The notes below the pieces were generated by a model. It saw only the letters and a list, made by a program, of their open reading frames with translations. It made no database searches and was not told the origin of the DNA. The translations under genes and the position numbers were made by a program. From Globodera rostochiensis (taxonomy: Eukaryota; Nematoda; Chromadorea; Rhabditida; Heteroderidae), in NCBI GenBank assembly GCA_018350325.1, contig JAEVLN010000041.1, positions 124,001 through 188,000 of the forward strand: 64,000 nucleotides of DNA. The letters run 5' to 3'. Each line of letters begins with the position of its first letter. The stretch's first letter is position 1. Below are positions 26,201-36,244 of this stretch, one piece after another.

Positions 26201-29200
26201 TACCCCCCCCCCCAACTCCGACCAGTCCATGTGCAGCAGCTAACCCCTCCCCCGCCCCCCCCCAACTCCTACCAGTCCATGTGCAGCAGCTACCCCCCCC
26301 CCAACTCCGACCAGTCCATGTGCAGCAGCTAACCCCTCCCCCCCCCAACTCCGACCAGTCCATGTGCAGCAGCTACCCCCCCCCCCCAACTCCGACCAGT
26401 CCATGTGCAGCAGCTACCCCCCCCCCCCAACTCCGACCAGTCCATGTGCAGCAGCATAGTGCAGAGACGTATCTCGCTGGAGACGGCCGCTCTGGGAGTT
26501 GGGAAATGCTCCGGCCTGGAGAGAAGATTCAAAGACTCTAAAAATGGAGGCGGTGCCCGCCCACCTCCAAAAGGTAGTCGACCAGTTCAGCGTTTCCCTT
26601 CTGTACGGCGACCATCAGTGAAATTGGAAAAGCATTGAGAACGAATTTGTGTTGGTGGCATTATGTTTTGAATAATCTCTCAAAAACAGTGCCAAAAATT
26701 TTATATTTCTTAATAATAAATGCTCTCAATCCACTCCCATTCACCCTCCAGTAATTTGAATTGTTTTCGTTGACAGATAAAACTTATATGGAGTCTCGCG
26801 CATTCGATTCGGCACATCAAACAGCAACGGTTTCTGTGGCGACACTTCCGATTTGAGCATTTGCTCGACAAGGGCGTATATTTTTCCGTAGTCCAAATGT
26901 GCCATGACGATGTGCAGAAGCGTGTCCCCATCCCCGTCTTGAAAGTTCAGTGCCATTGGGTGACGCTGAACAGAAATTTGTTTTAGCACTCGCGGCCATG
27001 CCAGTCTTGGCCCATAAAGACATATAGTCGGGAGTTAGCCCCCCGTCAGCCATGCCAGTCTTGGCCCATAAAGACATATAGTCGGGAGTTAGCCCCCCGT
27101 CAGCCATGCCAGTCTTGGCCCATAAAGACATATAGTCGGGAGTTAGCCCCCCCCCGCCCCCCCAGCCATGTCAGTCTTGGCCCATAAAGACATATAGTCG
27201 GGAGTTAGCCCCCCCCCCCCCGCCCCCCCAGCCATGTCAGTCTTGGCCCATAAAGACATATGTCGGGAGTTAGCCCCCCCCCCGCCCCCTCCCCAGCCAT
27301 GTCAGTCTTGGCCCATAAAGACATATAGTCGGGAGTTAGCCCCCCGTCAGCCATGCCAGTCTTGGCCCATAAAGACATATAGTCGGGAGTTAGCCCCCCC
27401 CCCCGCCCCCCCAGCCATGTCAGTCTTGGCCCATAAAGACATATAGTCGGGAGTTAGCCCCCCCCCCCCGCCCCCCCAGCCATGTCAGTCTTGGCCCATA
27501 AAGACATATAGTCGGGAGTTAGCCCCCCCCCCCCCGCCCCCCCAGCCATGTCAGTCTTGGCCCATAAAGACATATGTCGGGAGTTAGCCCCCCCCCCGCC
27601 CCCTCCCCAGCCATGTCAGTCTTGGCCCATAAAGACATATAGTCGGGAGTTAGCCCCCCGCCAGCCATGCCAGTCTTGGCCCATAAAGACATATAGTCGG
27701 GAGTTAGCCCCCCGCCAGCCATGCCAGTCTTGGCCCATAAAGACATATAGTCGGGAGTTAGCCCCCCCCCGCGCCCCAGCCATGTCAGTCTTGGCCCATA
27801 AAGACATATGTCGGGAGATCAGTCTTGGCCCAAAAAGACATAAGACATATATCGGGAGTTAGCCCCCCCCCCCCCCGCCCCCCCAGCCATGTCAGTCTTG
27901 GCCCATAAAGACATGACATATGTCGGGAGTTAGCCCCCCCCCCTTTGCTTCCACCTGAATGCATTTGCAAGTCCACGCCCAAGCATCGTCCATGTCTTCG
28001 CTGCGAATCATCGCCCTCAGACGTTCCTTTGACGGCCGTGTCCTTTCATCCCTCGAGGAAACAATCGGAAGAACGCCATTCAATTTGCCGGAGGTCCCAC
28101 CGAACGGCGGGGAATGTTTGACATTTGCAATTGCGCCCCGAGGCGCTGCCGGCGAACTTCAAAAGATTTGAACTCGAAATAAAAAGATCAAAACAATGCC
28201 TCTGGGGAGCACAGAGCGGTGAGTTGCCACTCGACAGGCAAAGCTGGTCCTCCTCGGACGACGCATTCGACGCGGGACTTTCCCCGGCAGCGCCCTGTGA
28301 CCCAAGCGAATACTTCCGCGAAAGACTGGGCGAGTAACGACGCGAATACTCCAGGATAAAGTCAGAAAGGTCGTCCGGCAATTCACTCTTCAACGGCACA
28401 TTCTTTTCGACCTCCACTCAATCCGACTAACCTTTTCGCTCCGATCACCCGGGGACATCACCAACGCCGTGTCGGGCGTGCTGCTCGGCGAAGAAAACAG
28501 CGAATCCCGTCCGGCACTCCCTCCACCGCAACTCCAATTGCTCGGCAAACCGCAATCATAGCTGTAACCGTAGCCAACAGACGCCATCGAGTTGTAGCTG
28601 CTCTGATCAAAAACTGTCGATTGGAGAGCGGTCGCGTTGAAGGACACGGAAGGAGACGCGAGATCATTTGGAGCTGTGAGCACATTTGGGTGGGCGGAAA
28701 CGGAAGAATAGGGGTGGAACACAGACGAACCACCGCTGGAGTTTAATGGGTGATCGCTTTGTCTCCACAAGAAGTCTTACCGGGCCATCGTTGGCGGCAC
28801 TCTGATCGGCCCCCGGGCAAGCAGTTCAACACTTTCCTCGCCCTTCTCCCCACCCAGCCGCTCTCGTCCCTCTCCGTGCGCCTTCTTCTCCTCCCTATTC
28901 GCTTGTTGCACTTCCTTCACAACTCCAACTCCCTTCGGCTTTGCTTCATTCTTTTCTGTTTTTGGCTGCTTTTCCTTATCTTCTCCCATCATCAAATCCG
29001 CGAACAACTTTCGGCAATCGCGAGTTAACCTCGCCGTTGTGTTTGTCTTTCGTGCCAATGCCGAAGAACGGAACGATTGGAGTGCCAAGTGATCAGCCGG
29101 CGAAATGTTTGCCTCCTCACGCATTTTTTTACGCTCACCCACCGCTTTTTTGTCTGTTCCATTTTTATTTTGTTTTAGGCCCAAGGAAAGCGCATCCAGA

Positions 29201-29322
29201 TGAGCAGCCAAGGAATCAGCTACCCCAATTGCATCGTTCTGATCGAATGAGATGAAACGGAAAGAAATGGGACAAATACCTCGACCGAAGTTCTCAATGG
29301 GATGGCACGCGCGACCAAACAA
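23274..29322 (-). CDS. Nuclear I-kappa-B-like ankyrin-repeat protein (Bcl3/I-kappa-B-zeta type)
   Basis: A minus-strand gene of at least nine exons. The first proposed exon (29322 to about 28783) is charged and ends PIRVPPTMAR. The second (28738 to about 28435) is Ser/Gly-rich. The third (from about 28405) holds LPDDLSDFILEYSRRYSPS, and RLRAMIRSEDMDDAWAWTC follows at about 28030-27970. Ankyrin repeats then run through FQDGDGDTLLHIVMAHLDYG (about 26940), LMVAVQKGNAELVDYLLEAG (joined across a 49-base intron), RDTSLHYAAAHGL (exon end 26438), TAIVNILCAHSSIALNAQNG (about 23800), TPLLNAFKNHALRDEA, IEALIRSGADVGLADA, SGKTLVHFAVEKKDVRLIE and FCGETPMGTLKGM, ending CGATAR at 23274. The DGDGDTLLHIV start and the final SGKTLVHFAVE/GETPM pattern resemble nuclear I-kappa-B proteins, which modulate NF-kB-type or other nuclear signalling. 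The family-level call is moderate and the ankyrin fold is firm. Confidence 0.72.
24125..26437 (-). repeat. About 60-copy minisatellite that repeats an exon end and its splice donor
   Basis: On the gene strand each unit of about 36-42 bases reads GCTGCTGCACATGGACTG, then GTCGGAGTT, a G run, then TAG. The first 18 bases are the last six codons (AAAHGL) of the neighbouring ankyrin exon, whose inferred 3' end is 26438, and the next bases are that exon's inferred 5' splice site. The block occupies almost the whole intron between the ankyrin exons at 26541-26438 and about 23803. Copies vary mainly in G-run length. Confidence 0.9.
26995..27950. repeat. 54-68 bp minisatellite, about 15 copies, in an intron of the ankyrin gene
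   Basis: Units share TCAGTCTTGGCCCATAAAGA followed by CATATAGTCGGGAGTTAGC and a C run of variable length. It fills the intron between the exon ending about 27965 and the exon beginning about 26975. Frames through it are repeat artefacts. Confidence 0.93.
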
Positions 29323-29409
29323 CTTTCCGAAGAAGCCATTACTTTAGATTTAAGATCCGATCTTGAATCTTGGGCTTTAAACTATAAGGGATTATAAAAG
29401 TGTTCGACT

Positions 29410-30532
29410 GGTAAATACCCGATTCGTTTTTGGCCAATTCGTTTTGACCCGATTCGTTTTTTAGTAAAAAAAAGCATTTATGAGCGGAATTTGAAGGTTT
29501 TATGCAATTCTGAGATGAGAAATGTTACTGGCGCCCAAAGGTCACCGCCCAAACGTCCTCCACTCCAAGCCAGGGTGGCTTAGGCCTAAGCCTAACAAAC
29601 CCCGAGCCAGGGTGGCTTAGGCCTAAAGCGGCTTTGGGTGATTAATGGTTGCGGGATTTTTGCGGGTGCGGAAAAAATGCGGGATTCGTGTCCAGCACTT
29701 TTTGGAATTCCCGCATCCCGCTCCCGCAGCGCGACTTTGAAAAAATTGTTTTTTTTGAAAATCATAGATTAGATGATGTCATATGATAAAACTGATGTCA
29801 TATTCGTGATTAGCTACCTCATTAACCCCCGAGTCCTACTCAGAATTCATAAAACCTTCAAATTCCGCTCATAAATGCTTTTTGTTACTAAAAAACGGGT
29901 AATAGTGCAGAACATTGGTCCCATAAAAAAAAGGGGTTAAAGAGGGTTTTACGCAATTCTGAGAAGTACTCGGGGGTTATCGAGGTCGCTGATCGCGGAT
30001 ATGATATCAATCATATGATATCATCTAATCTATGATTTCAGCATCTAAGATTTTTGAAAAAATCAAAAAAATTTTCAAAGTCGCTAAAGGGGTGTTTCTA
30101 GGGGTACTCGGGCCCGTAGAATTCCAATCTGAGCTTCATTTCGACCAGTTCGAACGCCGGAACCGAAATCGAACAATTTTCCAAAAAAAAAATATAAAAA
30201 TTTTCAAAAATTAATTTTGGCTTCAAAATCATTCAAAAAAGGCACAACAGTACAACAAAAAAGTCAGTTTGGAATTTTTACGGGCCCGAGTACCCCTAGA
30301 AACACACTTTTAACGACTGAAAATTTTTTAATTTTTTTCAAAAATCTTAGATCATAGATTAGATGATGTCATATGATAATCTGATGTCATATCCGTGATC
30401 AGCGACCGCGATAACCCCCGAGTACTTCTCAAAATTGCGTAAAACCCTCATAAACCCCTTTTTTTGTGGGACCAATGTTCTGCACTATTACCAAAAAGCG
30501 TATCGTCCCAAAAAACGAATTGGGGTCCGTTC
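29410..30532. mobile_element. 1.12-kb nested foldback element, target duplication GTTCGACT
   Basis: Exact 8-base flanks GTTCGACT lie at 29402-29409 and 30533-30540. The ends carry iterations of CCGATTCGTTTTT and CCAATTCGTTTT in inverted orientation. Inside are two further inverted-repeat pairs, 29456-29515 with 29838-29897, and about 29905-30110 with 30285-30495, so it is a composite of nested foldback sequence. No transposase is encoded. Confidence 0.85.
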
Positions 30533-30888
30533 GTTCGACTACGCATTAATAAATACGCAAAATGGCAATGAAAAGGAGAAAATGCCATATGAGCCAATGA
30601 AAGGGGAAGAAAATACAATTTTTGCCGGCATTTGACGGCGTTGCCAGGAGAATTAGCGCAATGCCCGCCCAACCTCTCTCTCTTTCTCTTCGCACAGAAT
30701 GAGACGGCGGGTGACGGAGTGGGAGGGAATGGCGGAGAACGGACGGATGACGTGGACAATCGATTGGGACGTGAGGACTTGGCGAGAGAAGCTCAAACAA
30801 TGCAAGCGAATAAAGAGGAGGTAGAGAAAGGGGGGGGGGGAGGCGAATGGAAAAACATTTACGCAGGAAAGGAAAAACGGAACTAAAC

Positions 30889-31655
30889 CAGGGGGCCCAT
30901 CGAAAATTTTTCAAAAACAGTACATTGGAACAAAAAATAAAGATTTTAGGGCCAAAAAAACAGTACATTTTAAAAAATGGCTCAAAATATAGTAAATCTT
31001 TATTTTTTGCATGAAATGTGAGCTGTACCATATTTCTCACCACCGACAATTTTTCTCAACAATTTGGGGTTGGAAATTGATCTCATGCATTTTAGAAAAT
31101 TTTTGGCGAATTTTGCTTTTCAAATGATTTTTTGCGAATTCTGCTTTAGTAGGGCGTGGGGGTCGGCGGTGCCGATAGGCGCCGCCGAGCACGGGGATTT
31201 GCAACCAAAATTTAAAAAATGCTGTACTTTTTTTTGAAGTTTTTAGAAATGGGAATGGCCGGCGGTGCCGATAGGCGCCGCCGGTAAAATTTTTTTGATT
31301 TTCGAATTAATTTGCTAAAATTGGCCTAAAACTTTGAATTATCCTGAAACAGCAAAATCAGAATTTGGATAAAAATGAACAAATATTGTTGCATTTTGGA
31401 CATTTTTAAGCGAAAATTCAAAAAAGAATGCGAAAAATGCTTGAAAAATTAACAAATTTGGCCATCTGTCTAAGGATTATTCAAAATATAGACAACATTT
31501 GTTCAAAAAGCTCCAGAAATCTCAAATAAAGGACAAAAAAGAACGTGCACCCCAAATAAAGTACTAATCTTTAAAAAAAGTACATTTTATTTTTTAAAGA
31601 TCTCGACTCTCAAAAACAGTACAAATCTTTAAAAAAAGTACAGTTGGGCACCCTG
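30889..31655. mobile_element. 767-bp nonautonomous hAT-like element, target duplication AACTAAAC
   Basis: Perfect flanks AACTAAAC (30881-30888 and 31656-31663). The ends are CAGGGGGCCCA and TGGGCACCCTG. The AT-rich interior contains repeated AAACAGTACAT-like words and two copies of the GC-rich palindrome described among the findings. Confidence 0.9.
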
Positions 31656-31740
31656 AACTAAACGCTACCGTGTCCTGAAAGTCATGACTCAAAGCAACGG
31701 AAATTTGTTTATCAATAAATTACATCGATTTGTGTTTTAA

Positions 31741-31876
31741 ACAAGTTACATTAAATGTTTATTCGTATCACTATTGGGAATAACTGTCGTCGCCCGCTCA
31801 CGTCGCGTTCGATTGCTCCTCCAACTCTTGGATGCGCTTTTTGTGGCGTTTCACCGCGTCGTGATTGGTGTACACT
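31741..31876 (-). pseudogene. Fragment of the ATPase inhibitor IF1 gene (last exon plus 3' UTR)
   Basis: The minus strand encodes KRHKKRIQELEEQSNAT and a stop, then about 60 bases of 3' UTR. These match the plus-strand IF1 gene at about 52025-52140 (ERHKKRIQELEEESSST) with scattered substitutions. The reading frame and stop are preserved and a possible acceptor AG precedes it, but most of the mature protein is missing, so a gene fragment is the best call. It may extend to about 31930, where a donor-like GTAAGTACC resembles the end of IF1 exon 2. Confidence 0.8.
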
Positions 31877-32145
31877 CCTAAAATTAACTTAAATATTAAA
31901 TCCGGCTTTTGGTACTTACAAGTCGTTTTTTGCTTAATTTTCAAAAATTTAAACCGGTTCAAAAACCGCTTTAAATTCTCGATCATCTAATCTATGATTT
32001 TTGAAAAAAAAACAATTTCTTCAAAGTCGCTGCGGGAGCGGGATGCGGGAATTACAAAAAGTGCGGGACACGAAGGTGGCGCCGGCAGGCGCCGTCGGGA
32101 AATTTTTTTAAAAATTTTTGTTAAGAAAATTGCTCAAAAATTTCG

Positions 32146-32295
32146 CTCAGAAGCACGCGAAGATCTGGCAGCACTGGAGAAGGTCTGTGGCTGAAGGTCT
32201 AACGGAATCGAAGTTTCATTTGGGATTTGTAGGACTATGAAGAAGTCGCAATTGACACTGTGGAGGGAGACGGAGGCGGAGACGATGAATATTGA
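32146..32295 (+). pseudogene. 150-bp exact copy of the alpha-tubulin 3' end
   Basis: Bases 32146-32295 are identical to 946-1095: the last 37 coding bases of exon five, the complete 50-base final intron and the final exon to its stop codon. The intron shows that this is a DNA-level copy rather than a processed retrocopy. Flanking sequence is unrelated to tubulin on both sides. The offset is exactly 31,200 bases in the same orientation. Confidence 0.95.
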
Positions 32296-32324
32296 GTGAG
32301 AAAAGTGTGCCTATGGGTATTCAG

Positions 32325-33252
32325 CAGGGGTGGGTCGAAAGAGAAATTTTTCGAAATCGAAATTTTTTTATTTCGATTTTCGTAAGAAAACCGAAAGAAA
32401 AACCTCGAAATTATCGAAATCGAAACGAAAGAGACCCTTCAAAAGTGGAACAAAAATACATTTTTTTTTAAAAAAAAATTTTTTTGCCCTTCATTAATTC
32501 GAATCATTGAATTTCAAAAATTTATTGGATCGAGGGCTTTTGGCGAATAAAAATTCTATTTTTCTTTAGAAAAATGGTTGAAATGCAAAAATAACCCCAC
32601 CCCGTATTGACAGACTTGTTGACAATTTTTTGAAGATTTTCAGTCCTTTTCAAGTAAAAAAATGAATTTTTGGATCAATTTCCCTAACAAAAACAAATCA
32701 ATTTTTAAAAATTCTCGGCGGCGCCTATCGGCACCGCCGACCCCTCCCCCCACCTTTTTGCCTTTTTAGTAAAATCGCACAATAACAAAAATTTCGCGAA
32801 GAAAGTATTTTTAGATGGTTTTTCGGTTAGGGGGAGAAGTCGGCGGTGCCGATAGGAGCCGCCGAGAAATTTTTTGAATCTTTGACTCAATAGATTTGCA
32901 ACCAAAATTGGAAAGAATGTGATGCTTTTTTGCATTAAAAAATTGAAAATTTTGCCATTGTCCTTCCGAAAAACCACAAAATGAGGAAAAATCAGATATC
33001 ACAACCCTGGCTAAAACTAAACAAAATCAGGTCATTTTATGCGTAAAAGCCTTCAGGACAATTCTTTAAAAAAATGACATTTCAAATTTTAAAGATTGGG
33101 GTACCCCAATTTTCCGGTCTCTAGTTTTTTCCCAATGATTTTTGGCGAAATTTAGTGTAAAGGGTCAAAGAAAATGTTAATTCGTCTTTCGAAATCGAAA
33201 CGAAAGAAAAACCTCGAAATTATCGAAATCGAAAGGTTTCGACCCACCCCTG
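32325..33252. mobile_element. 928-bp nonautonomous hAT-like element
   Basis: Inverted ends CAGGGGTGGGTCGAAA and TTTCGACCCACCCCTG are followed by more degenerate inverted sequence rich in CGAAATCGAAA. Directly to its left is GTATTCAG (32317-32324), but the matching 8-mer is not adjacent on the right. It appears instead at 33673, after another repeat-rich segment with GATTGGGCGC motifs (33256-33672), which suggests a later nested insertion. Confidence 0.75.
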
Positions 33253-33253
33253 G

Positions 33254-33672
33254 CGGTACCCCGCAACTGGGCGCGCACGATTGGGCGCCGACAAGTTTTT
33301 CGTTAAAACTTTGTTCAAAGTCAACCAAACTAAACATTCTTGGTATCATTCGAAAGCATGTAATAAGAAGAAGCTTACAAAGGCAAAATCTAAGCGATTC
33401 GGCTTAAACAAAGAAAGTTACGACGTCACCACGACAAAAATGGCAATTTTTACAGGTTTTAAACCTATAACCTTTTTTTGAAAAGACGAATCGGTTAGCT
33501 TTAGCTTGATAAAAGGTTCAGCATACTGAGAGCTTTTGTATGATACCAAATTTGTTCGGTTTGCTTCGGGCACCGAATCGTGCCGGCACCGAATGTGCCG
33601 GCGCCCAATCGTGCGCGCCCAATCGTGCCGCGCCCAATCGTGCCGCGCCCAATCGTGGTGCTCCGACCCCCG
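33254..33672. mobile_element. Probable foldback element with iterated GCGCCCAATCGTGC ends
   Basis: The left side (about 33268-33295) and the right side (about 33590-33660) carry inverted copies of GGGCGCGCACGATTGGGCGC. The right side has three or four iterations. Internal sequence is also partly inverted (GGTATCATTCGAAAGC against GAGCTTTTGTATGATACC). Boundaries and target duplication are unresolved. Confidence 0.55.
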
Positions 33673-33680
33673 GTATTCAG

Positions 33681-34179
33681 GGGGGTACATGTCAACTCGC
33701 CGACGCCGACTCGCCGATGGTCAACTCGCCGAAGCCGACTCGCCGACGGTTGACTCGCCGACGGTTCGACTCGCCGATAATAGTTAATTTTGTTTTATCT
33801 CTCAACTCAACTTTTTTAAATATAAAAAATCAGACTTCTAACAATCTCATGGGAAAAATTTACGGCAATCATGAAGAATTGAGGTCCCGACTGAAAAAAA
33901 ATGCTAAAACTTTGGTGTTTATAAGTTTAAAGAGCTCGGGTTTTGCGAATGTCGACCCCCGAACGCGAATTCGAACATTTTTCAAAGTTTCAAATATAAC
34001 CTTTTTTTCGGTTTGACTAATTTTTTAATTCCGCCATATTTTTTTTCAATAACTTAAATTGAGATTGTTAGAAGTCTGATTTTTTATATTTAAAAAAGTT
34101 GAGTTGATAGATAAAAAAATTAACTATTATCGGCGAGTCAACCGTCGGCGAGTCGGCGTCGGCGAGTTGAACTGCTCCC
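33681..34179. mobile_element. 499-bp foldback element, target duplication GTATTCAG
   Basis: Exact flanks GTATTCAG (33673-33680 and 34180-34187). The termini are tandem iterations of GACTCGCCGAC and GGTTGACTCGCCGA, followed by about 60 bases of nearly perfect inverted repeat around TAGTTAATTTT and CAACTTTTTTAAATAT. Noncoding. Confidence 0.88.
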
Positions 34180-34189
34180 GTATTCAGGT

Positions 34190-34784
34190 GGTGCTGAATC
34201 CGAATCTGTGTTCCGTTTCGCCCAAATGCGAACCTGAACCCTAATCCGAACAATTTTGGGAAATTGTGAGCTTTCGGCTTCGGGGTTCGCATTTGGTCGA
34301 AGCGGAAGTCAGATTCGGATTACGCCACCCGAATACTCCTAGAAACATTTTTTTATTGACATTGAAAACAAAAAAATTATTTTTTCAAAACAGGGAGCCC
34401 ACAAATAACAGTATTACCCTATTTCGTAATGTATTATTTAAAAAAAATCCGGAATTGATGCCCAAATGACCGGCTCCGCGCTCGGCGCTCATCCCTGCCC
34501 CAGACTCAAACAACCCCTACCATCTCCATATTATTTTTGATTTATACAATTTTCTTGAACAATTTAAAATGTAATTCCCTCTGTTTTAAATGCAAAAAAA
34601 GAAAGGAGGAAATTTGCAAATATGGGGGTCAAATAGCCAAAAGCTCGGAAAAGGAATGTATAAAAAACCATTAGAAAAATATATAAAAATAAATATGCTG
34701 GACGAAAGGCTGTGGGGAGAGGGACGTCAAAAAAGGCGAGATGAGATTATTTTGCGGGATTGGGCTGATACGATCTCTTCGGCC
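34190..34784. other. AT-rich intergenic DNA with dispersed repeat
   Basis: Contains one copy of a dispersed repeat with the words GTCAGATTCGGATT and GGTCGAA (about 34270-34335). It is otherwise the 3' flank of the aminotransferase gene. I see no gene in it. Confidence 0.5.
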
Positions 34785-36244
34785 TCATGTTTCGTCCTCG
34801 TCGCTGGTGCTCTCTGCCGTTCTTTCCGCCCCCTCCGAGCCTCCCCCGTCCTCCTCGTCCGGCACACTTCCCCACAACGCCAGCTGCTTTCTGCACGGGC
34901 GCAAGCGGCGTGTGCAGAAGGCGGAAATCCGCTCGCATGCCTCCCTAGTCGTTTCCTCGGGGAACGCCAGCACCAGACGAAACCAATTGGGCAGTGAGAA
35001 TGCCGAGCCGGGCAAGCAGTACACGCTGAAGAGGGAAAGGTCGTAAGTAACGGATAACACAACGGCAATGCGTACGTACCTCTCTTCCGATATCAAACTC
35101 TGCACAAAGCTTGTCTCGTCCCCGTACAGTTCGGGGTCGAATCCGACCATCATGTACATTGCTCCTTGTGGCCGTAGCGGCTTCAGTCCCGGTACTCGAG
35201 CCAGAATATCATAGACAATTTGAGCATTTTGCGATAGCAAGTTTTTAATGTTGTCGAAGAAAGATTGCGGAGTGTCGCGAAGGATTCGGGGCAATGCTCC
35301 CTGGATGAGCGCACATGGCCCCACGATCTTCTGACTGAGCGACACAATGCCGGCTTTGACGTCGGAAAGTACACCGAAGCGATTGTGCACGATCAGCCAG
35401 CCGAGCCGCCAACCGGGAACCAAATAGCGCTTGCCGATTCCGTCACAAGTGATGATGGGCACTCGCGGAGACAATGAGGCCAATGCGTGGAACTTGGCCC
35501 CCTCCGCGTAAGTGAGGTCCCCGTAAATCTCATCGGCAACGATCGGCAGCTGAACCATCGAATAAGTGATTAATTGTTAATAAAACTGAATTTACCTTGT
35601 ATTTTTGCGCCAGTCTCAGAATTTGTTCCAGATGTTCTTGGGGAAACACGACACCGGTCGGGTTGGACGGATTGTTGACAATGATGGCACGAGTCTGGTC
35701 GTCGATAAGACTCTCCAGATGTTGCAGATCAATCAGTCCATCCTCCTCCATCTTCAGCCGGTACTGTCTCGTTTTGATGCCATTCGGCTGGCACAGCGTG
35801 GAATAAAGTGGGAAACCAGGGCAAGGCACCAGCACGTTTTGGCCAGGGTCAGCGATCGCCACAATGGCCATTTCAAGGGCATGTGAACAACCGCTAGCCA
35901 ACACAACATCGTCTGCTGAGATTGGCGCCTCGCGGCTCGAGAAGAACTGAAAGATGCAAAATTTCCCGTGAAGAAGGCTTTAGTCAGTGTGAGCTTGCCT
36001 CCGCGACTGCTTCTCTGGCAGTTTGCATTCCAACCGCAGGTCCGTACCCGTCGAAGCGATGCGAATCGATTGCGTCCCGAAGGGCTGCTACAACCGACTC
36101 GGAGGGGGGCAGGCACCCGGTCAAGGTGGGGTCGCCCAAGTTCAGTTGGATTGGTTTTTTGTCCGGGTTAGGAGCAACGGACAGCGAATCGGTGACACGA
36201 CGGATCGGATTCACTGTGTCACGAGAATGTTTTGAAGAGCGCAT
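34785..36244 (-). CDS. Tyrosine aminotransferase (PLP-dependent, fold type I)
   Basis: First enzyme of tyrosine breakdown: tyrosine plus 2-oxoglutarate gives 4-hydroxyphenylpyruvate plus glutamate. Four minus-strand exons: 36244-35999, 35946-35596, 35549-35080 and 35025-34785. The reading starts MRSSKHSRDTVNPIRRVTD and continues with LNLGDPTLTG, DGYGPAVGMQTAREAVAE, ASGCSHALEMAI, IVNNPSNPTGVVFP, VADEIYGDLTYAEG and the PLP-lysine region GIGKRYLVPGWRLGW, then FRLVLAFPEETTREACERI. These are the conserved TAT blocks in order, and the total of about 436 residues suits the family. Intron 1 (35998-35947) begins GCAAGC rather than GT and gives a perfect in-phase join, so it looks like a GC-AG intron. 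The acidic C-terminal tail (PDEEDGGGSEGAE) is extra. Confidence 0.93.

Noticed and set aside
24128..26541. Long Pro/Thr- or Gly/Trp-rich open frames on both strands (up to about 290 codons)
   Set aside because: They are translations of a tandem repeat with variable C runs. Frames change with each run and the block lies in an intron of the ankyrin gene.
27616..27982. Repeated frames beginning MSLWAKTDMAG
   Set aside because: They come from the 54-68 bp minisatellite in an intron. Variable C runs shift the frame between copies.
32146..32295. A second functional alpha-tubulin gene
   Set aside because: Only the last 37 codons' worth of exons and one intron are present. Upstream sequence is repeat DNA with no tubulin coding sequence.
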